Origin: Saccharothrix espanaensis DSM 44229
GTDB taxonomy: Bacteria; Actinomycetota; Actinomycetes; Mycobacteriales; Pseudonocardiaceae
DNA length: 64,000 nt
NCBI RefSeq assembly: GCF_000328705.1
Contig: NC_019673.1
Location: 1 to 64,000 of the forward strand
Direction: 5' to 3'
Part shown: positions 56,712 to 64,000 of the stretch, in pieces
Layout of the letters: every line of letters begins with the position of its first letter
How positions within the stretch are numbered: position 1 is the first letter of the stretch
Notes under the pieces: model-generated
What the model saw: only the letters and a program-made list of their open reading frames with translations
Databases searched by the model: none
Told to the model about the DNA's origin: nothing
Made by a program: the position numbers and the translations under genes

Positions 56712-57464
56712 CTAGCGAGGCGCCATGCGCAGGGCGCCGTCCATCCGGATGACCTCGCCGTTGAGGTAATCGTGCTCCACGATCGAGACGGCGAGCTGCG
56801 CGTACTCCTCGGGCAGCGCCAGCCGCTTGGGGAACGGCACGCCCGCCGCCAGGCCCGCGCGGAACTCCTCGGAGACGGTGGCCAGCATCGGCGTGTCCAC
56901 GATGCCCGGCGCGATCGTCATCACCCGCACGCCCACCGACGACAGGTCGCGCGCGGCCGGCAGCGTCATGCCGACCACGGCCGCCTTGGACGAGGCGTAG
57001 GCGACCTGGCCGATCTGCCCGTCGTAGGCCGCGATGGAGGCGGTGTTGATCACGATGCCGCGCTGGCCGTGCTCCAGCGGCTCGGACCTGCCCATCGCCG
57101 CCGCCGCGAGCCGCAGCACGTTGAACGTGCCGACCAGGTTCACGTCGATGACCTTGCGGTAGAGGTCCAGCGGGTGCGGGCCGGTCTTGCCGACGGTGCG
57201 GGTGGACGGGCCGATGCCCGCGCAGTTGACCACCACGCGCAGCGGGCTGCCGGAGCCGGCGGCGGTGTCGACCGCGGCCTGCACGTCCTCCTCGGAGGTC
57301 ACGTCGGCGGCCAGGTAGGTGACGCCCTCGACGGGTTCCGCGTCGTCCACCCGGATGTCCAGGGCGAACACGCTCGCGCCCTTCGCGGCCAGCGCCCGCG
57401 CCGTCGCGTTGCCCAGGCCGGACGCGCCGCCGGTGACGATCGCCGCGGTTCCCTCGATCTTCAT
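56712..57464 (-). CDS. Short-chain dehydrogenase, 3-hydroxyacyl-CoA dehydrogenase (HSD17B10-like) type
   Basis: A 250-residue classical SDR closely resembling type II 3-hydroxyacyl-CoA dehydrogenases: cofactor motif TGGASGLGNATARAL, DVTSEEDVQAAVD, NCAGIG, the catalytic Ser in VINTASIAAYDGQIGQVAYASSKAAVVGM with Tyr-x-x-x-Lys (YASSK), and the C-terminal LNGEVIRMDGALRM. It likely oxidises 3-hydroxyacyl-CoA with NAD+, in branched-chain or fatty-acid catabolism. All catalytic residues are present, unlike the SDR at 39994. Confidence 0.9.
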   Translation of the reverse strand: MKIEGTAAIVTGGASGLGNATARALAAKGASVFALDIRVDDAEPVEGVTYLAADVTSEEDVQAAVDTAAGSGSPLRVVVNCAGIGPSTRTVGKTGPHPLDLYRKVIDVNLVGTFNVLRLAAAAMGRSEPLEHGQRGIVINTASIAAYDGQIGQVAYASSKAAVVGMTLPAARDLSSVGVRVMTIAPGIVDTPMLATVSEEFRAGLAAGVPFPKRLALPEEYAQLAVSIVEHDYLNGEVIRMDGALRMAPR

Positions 57465-57506
57465 GCCACACCCTCCGTTGCCCAGCGACCCTGCCGGGTC
57501 TGGAGG

Positions 57507-57617
57507 TTAACGGCCGTTCAGCGCGCGGTGCTCGGACAGGTGCAGCAATGCGACCAAGGGCACGGCCGCCACCAGCGCCAGCCCGGCGAAGATGGCCAAG
57601 ATCAGCAGCAGTTCCAT
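57507..57617 (-). CDS. 36-residue hydrophobic membrane peptide
   Basis: ATG at 57617 opens a 36-codon frame: MELLLILAIFAGLALVAAV, then PLVALLHLSEHRALNGR, ending TAA at 57507. It is one transmembrane helix with a short charged tail, similar in style to small membrane peptides of actinobacteria. Codon-position bias fits and nothing else occupies this spacer between divergent genes. The ribosome-binding site is weak. Function unknown. Confidence 0.5.
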   Translation of the reverse strand: MELLLILAIFAGLALVAAVPLVALLHLSEHRALNGR

Positions 57618-57760
57618 ACCTGAACGATGCACCCGCCGGGCGTGCTCGCGCGTCCGCCGCCAGGGCTGTTCCCGAGTACCCCCAGAGGACTACCCACCTC
57701 ACTCTCCGCATACAACTCAAGTTCCACCCACGGCCAACTTCGGCTGCGACCGTCTGGACC

Positions 57761-59056
57761 ATGTTCGTCCGACGGATCGCGGTCGTGGGAACGGGTTACG
57801 TGGGCCTGACCACGGGGGCCTGCCTGGCCTCCCTGGGGCATCGGGTCGTCTGCGCCGACGTGGACACGCTGAAGGTCGCCCGGCTGCGCGCGGGCCAGGT
57901 CGACATCCTCGAACCGGGGCTGACCGAGCTGGTCACCGAGGGCCAGGCCGCCGGGCGGCTGGAGTTCGTGGAGGGCGCGCGGGCCGCCGTGGCCGACGCC
58001 GAGGTGGTGTTCCTGTGCCTGCCCACGCCGATGGGCTTGGGTGGCGCGGCGGACCTGTCCGCGGTCGAGTCGGTGGCCCGTGACCTGCGCGAGGTGCTCC
58101 CGTACGGGACGGTCGTGGTGTGCAAGTCCACGGTCCCGGTCGGCACCTCGACGCGGGTCGCGGACCTGGTCGGCCGGGAGGACGTGGCCGTGGTGTCGAA
58201 CCCGGAGTTCCTGCGCGAGGGCAGCGCCGTGCGCGACTTCCTGCACCCGGACCGGATCGTCGTCGGCTCCGACTCGCCGCAGGCCGCCGAGCGGGTCGCC
58301 GCGCTGTTCGCCAAGCTCGGCGCGCCGACCGTGCTGATGGACGCGGCCAGCGCCGAGATGGTCAAGTACGCCGCCAACTGCTTCCTGGCGATGAAGCTGT
58401 CCTACGTGAACGCGATCGCCGAGCTGTGCGAGCTGGTCGGGGCGGACGTCTCGGCGGTGACCGACGGCATGGGCCACGACCGGCGGATCGGCCAGTCGTT
58501 CCTGCGGCCCGGACCCGGCTGGGGCGGGTCGTGCCTGCCCAAGGACACCCACGCCATGGTGCGGATCGCGGAGTCGGTGGGGGTCGACTTCGACCTGGTC
58601 CGGTCCACCATCGACACCAACCGGCGGCAGCAGCGGCGGGTGGTGGACAAGGTGCGCGACGCGGTCGGCGGCACGCTCGCCGGTGCCCGGATCGGCATCC
58701 TCGGGCTGGCGTTCAAGGCGGGCACCAACGACCTGCGGGACTCGCCGGCGCTGGCGGTGGCCGAGCTGCTCGCCTTCGAGGGCGCCGAGCTGGTCGCGCA
58801 CGACCCCGAGATCGGCCGGCCGCTGGTCGGGATGACCGTCGTGGACGACGCCTACCTGGCCGTCCGGGACGCCGACGCGGTGGTGTTGCTCACGGAGTGG
58901 CCCGAGTTCCGGGCCCTGGACTGGGGTCGGGTGGCCGACCTGATGAGCGGTGTCGTGGTCCTCGACACCCGCAACCACCTCGACGCGGACGCCTTGCACC
59001 GCGCGGGTTTGGCGTTGCGGGGGCTCGGGCGCAGGCAGCCCGCGGCAGCCGGTTGA
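57761..59056 (+). CDS. ugd: UDP-glucose/GDP-mannose dehydrogenase family (UDP-glucose 6-dehydrogenase)
   Basis: Converts UDP-glucose to UDP-glucuronate using two NAD+, supplying glycan precursors. The 431 residues have the N-terminal Rossmann motif RIAVVGTGYVGLTTGACLASLGH, CLPTPMGLGG, STVPVGTSTRV, EFLREGSAVRDFLHPDRIV, the catalytic Cys258 in GWGGSCLPKDTHAM, and the C-terminal domain GLAFKAGTNDLRDSPAL. ATG 57761 was chosen at MFVRRIAVVG. It stands alone, without neighbouring glycosyltransferases. Confidence 0.94.
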   Translation: MFVRRIAVVGTGYVGLTTGACLASLGHRVVCADVDTLKVARLRAGQVDILEPGLTELVTEGQAAGRLEFVEGARAAVADAEVVFLCLPTPMGLGGAADLSAVESVARDLREVLPYGTVVVCKSTVPVGTSTRVADLVGREDVAVVSNPEFLREGSAVRDFLHPDRIVVGSDSPQAAERVAALFAKLGAPTVLMDAASAEMVKYAANCFLAMKLSYVNAIAELCELVGADVSAVTDGMGHDRRIGQSFLRPGPGWGGSCLPKDTHAMVRIAESVGVDFDLVRSTIDTNRRQQRRVVDKVRDAVGGTLAGARIGILGLAFKAGTNDLRDSPALAVAELLAFEGAELVAHDPEIGRPLVGMTVVDDAYLAVRDADAVVLLTEWPEFRALDWGRVADLMSGVVVLDTRNHLDADALHRAGLALRGLGRRQPAAAG

Positions 59057-59132
59057 GCCGACCGTCGTACATCAGGACACAATTTAGTTCGCCTGGTTAA
59101 CCAAAGATGGGATGTCCACGTAGGTTGTCCGC

Positions 59133-60926
59133 GTGTTCACAACCCGCCCTGAACTCGTCGGTACCCACGGCATGGTCGCGTCCACGCACTGGCTCGCCTC
59201 CAGCGCGGGCATGGCCGTGCTGGAGGACGGCGGCAACGCGTTCGACGCGGCCGTCACCGCGGGCTTCGTGCTGCAAGTCGTCGAGCCGCACCTGAACGGT
59301 CCGGGCGGCGAGGTGCCCGTGGTGTTCACCGCGGCGGGCGAGGCGACCCCGAAGGTGCTGTGCGGCCAGGGCGTCGCCCCGGCCGGGGCGACCACCGACC
59401 ACTACCGCGGCCTGGGCCTGGACCTGGTGCCGGGCAGCGGGCTGCTCGCGGCGACCGTGCCGGGCGCCTGGGACGGCTGGCTGACGCTGCTGCGCGACTA
59501 CGGGACCAAGTCGCTGCGGGACGTGCTCGGGTACGCCATCGGGTACGCGCGCGACGGGTTCCCGCTGCTGGAGCGCGTGTCGGCGACCGTCGAGACGGTC
59601 TCGGAGCTGTTCCGCGAGCACTGGCGCTCGTCGGCGGGGCTGTGGCTGGCCGACGGGAAGGCACCCCGGCCGGGCGCGCGGTTCCGCAACCCGAAGCTGG
59701 CCGACACGTGGGAGTGGCTGCTCGCCGCCGGCGAGGCCGCCGGGACCGACCGCGAGGCGCAGATCGAGGCGGCGCGGCGGGCCTGGTCGCAGGGTTTCGT
59801 CGCCGCGCAGGTGGAGGAGTTCTGCCGGACCGCGTTCCGCGACGACTCCGGTGCCGACCACGCGGGCGTGCTGACCGGGCAGGACATGGCGTCCTGGCAG
59901 GCGACCTACGAGGACGCGGTGACCGCGGACTTCGACGGGTGGACGGTCGCGAAGATCGGCGCGTGGTCGCAGGGACCGGTGCTGTTGCAGCAGTTGCGGC
60001 TGCTGGAGTCGTTCGGCGACCGGCTGTCCTACGTCGACGGCGTGCCGACGCCCGAGACGGTGCACCTGGCGGTGGAGTGCGCCAAGCTGGCCTTCGCCGA
60101 CCGCGAGGCCTGGTACGGCGACAGCGCGGACGTGCCGCTGGACACCCTGCTGTCGAAGGACTACGCGCAAGCCCGCAGCGCTCTGGTCGGGGAGACCGCC
60201 TCCCTCGAACTGCGCCCCGGGTCCCCGGACGGGCGGGACCCGGTGCTGCCGCGGCACGTGCTCGCCGGCCGTTCCGCCATCGTCACCGACGGCGGTGGCG
60301 CGCTCGGCGAGCCCACCGTCTCGCGGACCGGCGCGGTCCGCGGCGACACGGTGCACATCGACGTGGTGGACCGCTGGGGCAACCTGGTGTCGGCCACCCC
60401 GTCCGGCGGCTGGCTCCAGTCGTCGCCGACCATCCCGTCGCTCGGGTTCTGCCTGGGCACCCGCGCGCAGATGTTCTGGCTGGACGAGGGCCTGCCCAAC
60501 ACCCTCGCCCCCGGCAAGCGGCCGAGGATCACGCTGTCCCCGACGCTGGCGCTGCGCGACGGCGAGCCGGCCCTCGGCTTCGGCACGCCCGGCGGCGACC
60601 AGCAGGACCAGTGGCAGCTCGGGTTCTGGCTGGCGCACACCGTCGGCGGCCTGAACCTCCAGGAGGCCATCGACTCGCCGATGTGGCACAGCAACGCGTT
60701 CCCGAGCTCGTTCTACCCGAGGGCGTGGACGCCCGGCGAGCTGGTGGTCGAGTCGCGGCTGGGCGCGGCGGCGCTGGAGTCGCTGCGGGACCGCGGTCAC
60801 CAGGTGGTCGACGCGGGCCCGTGGTCGCTCGGCCGGATGTCCGCGGTGTCCCGGGACCCGCACGACGGCTTCCTCCGCGCCGCCGCCAACGCCCGCGGCA
60901 ACCAGGGCTACGCCGCCGGCCGCTGA
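59133..60926 (+). CDS. ggt: Gamma-glutamyltransferase family Ntn-hydrolase
   Basis: Self-processing enzyme that cleaves gamma-glutamyl bonds or related amides. The 597 residues start with HGMVASTHWLASSAGMAVLEDGGNAFDAAVTAG and PHLNGPGGEVPVVF; the processing nucleophile is Thr406 in VRGDTVHIDVVDRWGN, followed by SATPSGGW and GTPGGDQQDQWQLGFWLAH near the C-terminus. No signal peptide is apparent, so it may be cytoplasmic. Glutathione is absent from actinobacteria, so the natural substrate is something else (for example other gamma-glutamyl or cephalosporin-type amides). GTG start at 59133. Confidence 0.9.
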   Translation: MFTTRPELVGTHGMVASTHWLASSAGMAVLEDGGNAFDAAVTAGFVLQVVEPHLNGPGGEVPVVFTAAGEATPKVLCGQGVAPAGATTDHYRGLGLDLVPGSGLLAATVPGAWDGWLTLLRDYGTKSLRDVLGYAIGYARDGFPLLERVSATVETVSELFREHWRSSAGLWLADGKAPRPGARFRNPKLADTWEWLLAAGEAAGTDREAQIEAARRAWSQGFVAAQVEEFCRTAFRDDSGADHAGVLTGQDMASWQATYEDAVTADFDGWTVAKIGAWSQGPVLLQQLRLLESFGDRLSYVDGVPTPETVHLAVECAKLAFADREAWYGDSADVPLDTLLSKDYAQARSALVGETASLELRPGSPDGRDPVLPRHVLAGRSAIVTDGGGALGEPTVSRTGAVRGDTVHIDVVDRWGNLVSATPSGGWLQSSPTIPSLGFCLGTRAQMFWLDEGLPNTLAPGKRPRITLSPTLALRDGEPALGFGTPGGDQQDQWQLGFWLAHTVGGLNLQEAIDSPMWHSNAFPSSFYPRAWTPGELVVESRLGAAALESLRDRGHQVVDAGPWSLGRMSAVSRDPHDGFLRAAANARGNQGYAAGR

Positions 60927-60943
60927 CCGGCCCGCACCCGACC

Positions 60944-61015
60944 CGACCGCGCCACCGACCCGGGACGCTCGACCGCGCCACCGAACTGGGGCGCTCGACC
61001 GCGCCGCCCGGGTCG
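60944..61015. repeat. 26-bp imperfect tandem repeat downstream of ggt
   Basis: CGACCGCGCCACCGAC-CCGGGACGCT-like units occur at 60944-60969 and 60970-60995, with a partial degenerate third copy after them. Apart from this, the 657-bp gap (60927-61583) shows only the terminator at 61269 and no gene. Confidence 0.7.
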
Positions 61016-61268
61016 GTGGACCGCGCAGGTGACCTCGCGTCACCGGCCCTCCGGCGGCCTCGGGCCGTCGGCCGCCGCCACTGGTCACCGGACCGCGCCG
61101 ACGGTGTCGGGGGCGGGCTCCCCGGACGGCGGCCGGCGGGCTCGGCGTTCGTCGGGCGGGCGGTCGTCGCCTGGGCCGGGTCGCGTGGCGTCGCGGGATC
61201 CGGCGGGTGGCGCTCGAACGGTGACCAGTGGCGGTGCGGGGCCCTGGGCGGCCCGGTGGTGATGGGGT

Positions 61269-61310
61269 TGGAACGGCCCCGGCCCGAGGGGGAGGGGGCC
61301 GGGACCGTTC
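61269..61310. terminator. Imperfect 16-bp hairpin downstream of ggt
   Basis: GGAACGGCCCCGGCCC (61269-61284) pairs with 61295-61310 with a single mismatch, over a 10-nt purine-rich loop. Confidence 0.6.
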
Positions 61311-61583
61311 CGGCTCTGGGGTGGGTGTCGGTCAGCCGACGCCCGTGCGGGGCGACCCTGGGGCGAGGGCCGCTCCCGTGGTCTTCGTGAAGTTCACGGG
61401 GCGGAAAATTTCGCAGTCCGACCCCTCGGATCAAGCTCGCTACCTCCTCCGAGTGGACTTCTTCACCCGGAGCGGTGGCCGTGGGGGTCGGCGGCGGTGG
61501 CCGTGGGCGGCGGTGCGGCGGTGGGGGCGGAGGGCTGCCGGGGTACGACCGGTGTCGTACTCGGGGAGCACGCCCGCAGGACG

Positions 61584-62570
61584 ATGTCGTCGCTGGTGGC
61601 GCTCCCGTACGGTCGTGCCGTGGCTTGGCTGGCGTGGGTGTGGTTCGCGGCGACGTTCGTGCCGCTGTTCTGGCGTCGCCGCTACCCGGTCGCCGTCATC
61701 GCGGTCACCGGGGTGTCCACGTGGCTCTACTACGTCACCGGCCACTGGGGCCCGCTGATCGTCGTCCCGGCGTTCGCGCTCCTCTCGCTGCGCCGGGTGC
61801 GCATCGCCGAACGCCGGGACCGCCGCATGGAGGAGGAACGCCTCCGGATCGCCCGCGAGGTGCACGACGTGGTCGCGCACAGCCTCGCCATGATCAACGT
61901 CCAGGCCGGTGTCGCGGCGCACGTCGCCGACCGCCGCCCGGAGGAGGCCGTGAAGGCGCTCAAGGCCATCAAGGAAGCCTCCGGCCACGCCTTGGACGAC
62001 CTGCGCGCGACGCTCGGCGTCCTGCGCACCGGCGAGGGCGTCACGCCGGTGCCCTCGCTGTCCCGGCTGGCCGAGCTGGTCGGCCCGGTCCCGAAGGCGC
62101 GCGTGGTGGGCGAGCCGGGCGAGCTGCCGGCCCCGGTGGACGCGGCGGCGTACCGGGTGGTGCAGGAGTCGCTCACCAACGCCCTGCGCTACGCCCCGGA
62201 CGCGACCGCGATCACGATCACGTTCACCCGGGTCGAGCCGGTGCGGGGTGCGGCGGGGCGGCTGGAGATCTCGGTGCGCGACGACGGCACGGACACCGCG
62301 CAGGCGGCGCAGGGCGCGGGGTCGGGGCTGCGCGGTATGCGGGAGCGGGTGGCGGCCCTGGGCGGTGGGCTGGAGGCCGGTCCCCGGCCGGGGGGCGGGT
62401 TCGAGGTGCGTGCGGTTCTGCCGTGGGAGGTGGCGCGTGATCAGGGTGGTGCTGGCCGACGACCAGGTGCTGGTGCGGGCGGGGTTCCGCCTGCTGCTGG
62501 ACACGGAGGACGGGTTCGAGGTGGTCGGCGAGGCCGGCGACGGGGCGGAGGCGCTGCTGCTGGCGCGTGA
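61584..62570 (+). CDS. NarL-type sensor histidine kinase (HisKA_3)
   Basis: Membrane kinase partnered with the following regulator. From ATG 61584 it is 328 residues: two to three hydrophobic segments (AVAWLAWVWFAATFVPLFW, YPVAVIAVTGVSTWLYYVTG, LIVVPAFALLSL), the HisKA_3 phosphoacceptor His94 in IAREVHDVVAHSLAMINVQAG, and a HATPase domain (YRVVQESLTNALRYAP, GLRGMRERVAALGGGL, FEVRAVLPWE). The domain ends at VLPWE, but the frame stays open for 45 more codons, running 134 bp into the regulator gene. GCAGGA upstream supports ATG 61584; GTG 61497 would add 29 low-complexity residues. Stimulus unknown. Confidence 0.85.
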   Translation: MSSLVALPYGRAVAWLAWVWFAATFVPLFWRRRYPVAVIAVTGVSTWLYYVTGHWGPLIVVPAFALLSLRRVRIAERRDRRMEEERLRIAREVHDVVAHSLAMINVQAGVAAHVADRRPEEAVKALKAIKEASGHALDDLRATLGVLRTGEGVTPVPSLSRLAELVGPVPKARVVGEPGELPAPVDAAAYRVVQESLTNALRYAPDATAITITFTRVEPVRGAAGRLEISVRDDGTDTAQAAQGAGSGLRGMRERVAALGGGLEAGPRPGGGFEVRAVLPWEVARDQGGAGRRPGAGAGGVPPAAGHGGRVRGGRRGRRRGGGAAAGA

Positions 62571-63096
62571 GCACCGGCCGGACGTCGTGGTGATGGACAT
62601 CCGGATGCCCGGTGTGGACGGGCTGACCGCGACCCGGGACATCTGCGCCGAGCTGCCGGACGTGAAGGTCCTCGTGCTGACCACGTTCGACGTCGACCAG
62701 TACGTGTTCGAGGCGCTGCGCGGCGGCGCGTCGGGGTTCCTGCTCAAGGACGCCGACCCGGTCGAGCTGCTGCGCGCCCTGACCGTGGTGGCGCGGGGGG
62801 ACGCGCTGCTCGCGCCGAGCGTCACCCGTCGCCTGATCGAGGAGTTCGCCGCTCGTCCGGAGCACCGCCGACCGGATCCGAAAGCGCTGCGTGAACTCAC
62901 CGCCCGGGAACGGGAGATCCTGGCCCTGGTGGCGGGTGGCCTCTCCAACGACGAGATCGCCGAACACCTGGTCATCAGCCCGGCGACTTCGCGGACTCAC
63001 GTGAGCCGGGTGATGACGAAACTGGCCGCGCGGGATCGGGCACAACTCGTCGTGCTCGCCTACGAATCGGGTTTGGTGCGCGTCCGAAGGCCATAA
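62437..63096 (+). CDS. NarL/FixJ family response regulator
   Basis: A 219-residue DNA-binding regulator. The receiver domain (about 1-120) has acidic pocket VVLADDQ, phospho-acceptor Asp54 in DVVVMDIRMPG, the switch Thr in VLTTFD and Lys in FLLKDADP. The LuxR-type HTH is at LTAREREILALVAGGLSNDEIAEHLVISPATSRTHVSRVMTKL. GTG 62437 begins IRVVLADDQV and is preceded by GGGAGG. The gene lies in frame +1 relative to the kinase gene, overlapping it by 134 bp. Targets unknown. Confidence 0.93.
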   Translation: MIRVVLADDQVLVRAGFRLLLDTEDGFEVVGEAGDGAEALLLAREHRPDVVVMDIRMPGVDGLTATRDICAELPDVKVLVLTTFDVDQYVFEALRGGASGFLLKDADPVELLRALTVVARGDALLAPSVTRRLIEEFAARPEHRRPDPKALRELTAREREILALVAGGLSNDEIAEHLVISPATSRTHVSRVMTKLAARDRAQLVVLAYESGLVRVRRP

Positions 63097-63251
63097 CCCG
63101 ACAGTATGAGGAATTGTTATACCTCTGGTAACCCAGGGTATTGGTCGTATTGGTCACCCATTCCGGCGACTCCGGTACAAGGGTGCATATGCTCGTTACG
63201 GAAAGCGAGCGGACACCGATAAAAATGTACGGAGGGTGACCAACCCGAGAA

Positions 63252-63274
63252 GCCCCGCGTTGTTCGCGCGGGGC
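63252..63274. terminator. 8-bp hairpin after the unknown gene at 63294
   Basis: GCCCCGCG and CGCGGGGC close a 7-nt loop between the response regulator and the convergent gene, with no U-tract. Confidence 0.55.
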
Positions 63275-63293
63275 GGGCGGATGGGAGCGGAAG

Positions 63294-63668
63294 TCAGGCG
63301 ATCGCGCCCGGCGGCAGCTTCAGCTTGAACGGCAGGGTCGTCACCACGGCCAGATCCGACGCGGTCCGCTTCATCAGCGTGGGCGCGTTGCGGGACCCGG
63401 GCTCGGGCAGGTCGAGCAGCCGGTCGACGGCCTCGACCAGCGGGCCCTCGTAGATCCAGACCGCCTGCGCGGCCCGCGTGCTGTCCCGAACCGCAGGTAG
63501 GCGGCCTGCGCGCGCCTCGGTCTCGGACCAGAACAGGATCGAGTCGATGAACCCTCTGCGTTGCTTGAACGCCATGATGCGATCGAGCTGTCCGTCCTCG
63601 TCCCGGAGGTGGAGGAACTGGAAACCGCTCTCGCGCAGCTCGATGACCTTGCTCAGTGCGAGATCCAT
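63294..63668 (-). CDS. Hypothetical protein
   Basis: A 124-residue soluble protein starting MDLALSKVIELRESGFQFLHLRDEDGQLDRIMAF, with FIDSILFWSETEARAGRLP, a helix AAQAVWIYEGPLVEAVDRLLDLPEPG and a C-terminal TLPFKLKLPPGAIA. No family is recognised. ATG 63668 has GAGGTAGGTG upstream; longer frames to 63944 lack coding character. Composition is somewhat less GC-rich than in the core genes. It is convergent with the response regulator. Confidence 0.65.
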   Translation of the reverse strand: MDLALSKVIELRESGFQFLHLRDEDGQLDRIMAFKQRRGFIDSILFWSETEARAGRLPAVRDSTRAAQAVWIYEGPLVEAVDRLLDLPEPGSRNAPTLMKRTASDLAVVTTLPFKLKLPPGAIA

Positions 63669-64000
63669 GGCGCACCTACCTCTGTATCTGAGGTCCCCTA
63701 GCAGGCACAGGTCTGATGACCTGAAAAAGATCGTACGGCAAGCGCACAATCCGCCATAGGGCCTAGGTGGACGATGTGGTCTCAATGCGAGGACGATCGC
63801 TGTCTTTTCGATACGGACCGCAGCGTCCAAAGCGTGCGCGCCGAAAATGTGACCGCTCCCAAAGTGACCAGGCTCACAGCAAGCCACATCTGCTTCTCCG
63901 GTCTTCGGGGATGTCATCACCACAAGAGACGCCGCGCATGGCAAGGGGGTTGCCTGCCGCCCGCGCGACCAACCCCTGTCCCGACCGGCCCGCCCGGATC
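63669..64000. other. 332-bp stretch at window end without supported gene
   Basis: The left part is AT-richer (about 63690-63760) and probably holds the promoter of the unknown gene at 63294-63668. No reading frame with a convincing start and codon bias was found before the window ends. Confidence 0.4.

Overview
This 64-kb window is a high-GC actinobacterial chromosome segment that begins at the first codon of dnaA. Gene content and order (dnaA, oriC, dnaN, gnd, recF, dciA, gyrB, gyrA, DUF3566, tRNA-Ile, DLW-39 peptide, tRNA-Ala, then crgA, srtE, pknB-pknA-pbpA-rodA-pstP-fhaB-fhaA) are those of the replication-origin region of mycelial or near-mycelial Actinobacteria. Protein style and accessory genes (an NsdA-like regulator, NACHT-LRR remnant, D-arabinono-lactone oxidase family) suggest the Pseudonocardiales, for example a Saccharothrix/Actinosynnema/Lentzea-like genome. 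The order-level placement is inference; no 16S gene is present.

Region 1 (1-12429) is the replication and topology core. The 975-bp dnaA-dnaN spacer carries a terminator, a 32-bp-periodic array built on the palindrome GCACCCGGGTGC, two perfect DnaA boxes (TTGTCCACA) and an AT-richer stretch, and is the likely oriC. DnaA-box-like sites also occur inside the 5' end of dciA and as an 11-bp inverted repeat upstream of the PH-protein gene at 17.1 kb.

Region 2 (12506-31555) starts with small metabolic and envelope genes (RibD/DHFR-like reductase, DoxX, lipoprotein, cyclophilin, rhomboid, PH protein). It then holds the conserved cell-wall and division signalling block: crgA, class E sortase, a ferredoxin reductase behind an iron box, a TrpG/PabA-type glutaminase, and the minus-strand operon fhaB-pstP-rodA-pbpA-pknA. 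In that operon every junction from pstP to pknA is an ATGA overlap or a gap of a few bases. pknB follows separately and fhaA lies upstream. The operon couples Ser/Thr phosphorylation to septal and polar peptidoglycan synthesis. A tRNA-Leu closes the conserved region.

Region 3 (31.9-45.5 kb) is accessory: a divergent cold-shock-like protein, a hypothetical gene with a coupled leader ORF, a sugar-lactone oxidase divergent from a PLP amino-acid deaminase/aldolase, a TetR regulator divergent from a beta-glucosidase-MFS-SDR operon, two small unknown genes divergent from an NsdA-like HTH-TPR regulator, an APH-family kinase and an NmrA-like reductase. Short tandem repeats are frequent in its spacers.

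Region 4 (45.6-64 kb) opens with a NACHT-LRR (NLR-like) gene broken by two frame disruptions. Next come a copper module (ycnI-copC-copD), a BCCT transporter, a TM0106-type RecB nuclease, a RelE-like toxin/antitoxin pair, a 3-hydroxyacyl-CoA-dehydrogenase-like SDR, a tiny membrane peptide, a UDP-glucose dehydrogenase, a gamma-glutamyltransferase and a two-component system whose kinase frame runs 134 bp into the regulator gene. No rRNA operon, CRISPR array, insertion sequence or prophage was seen.
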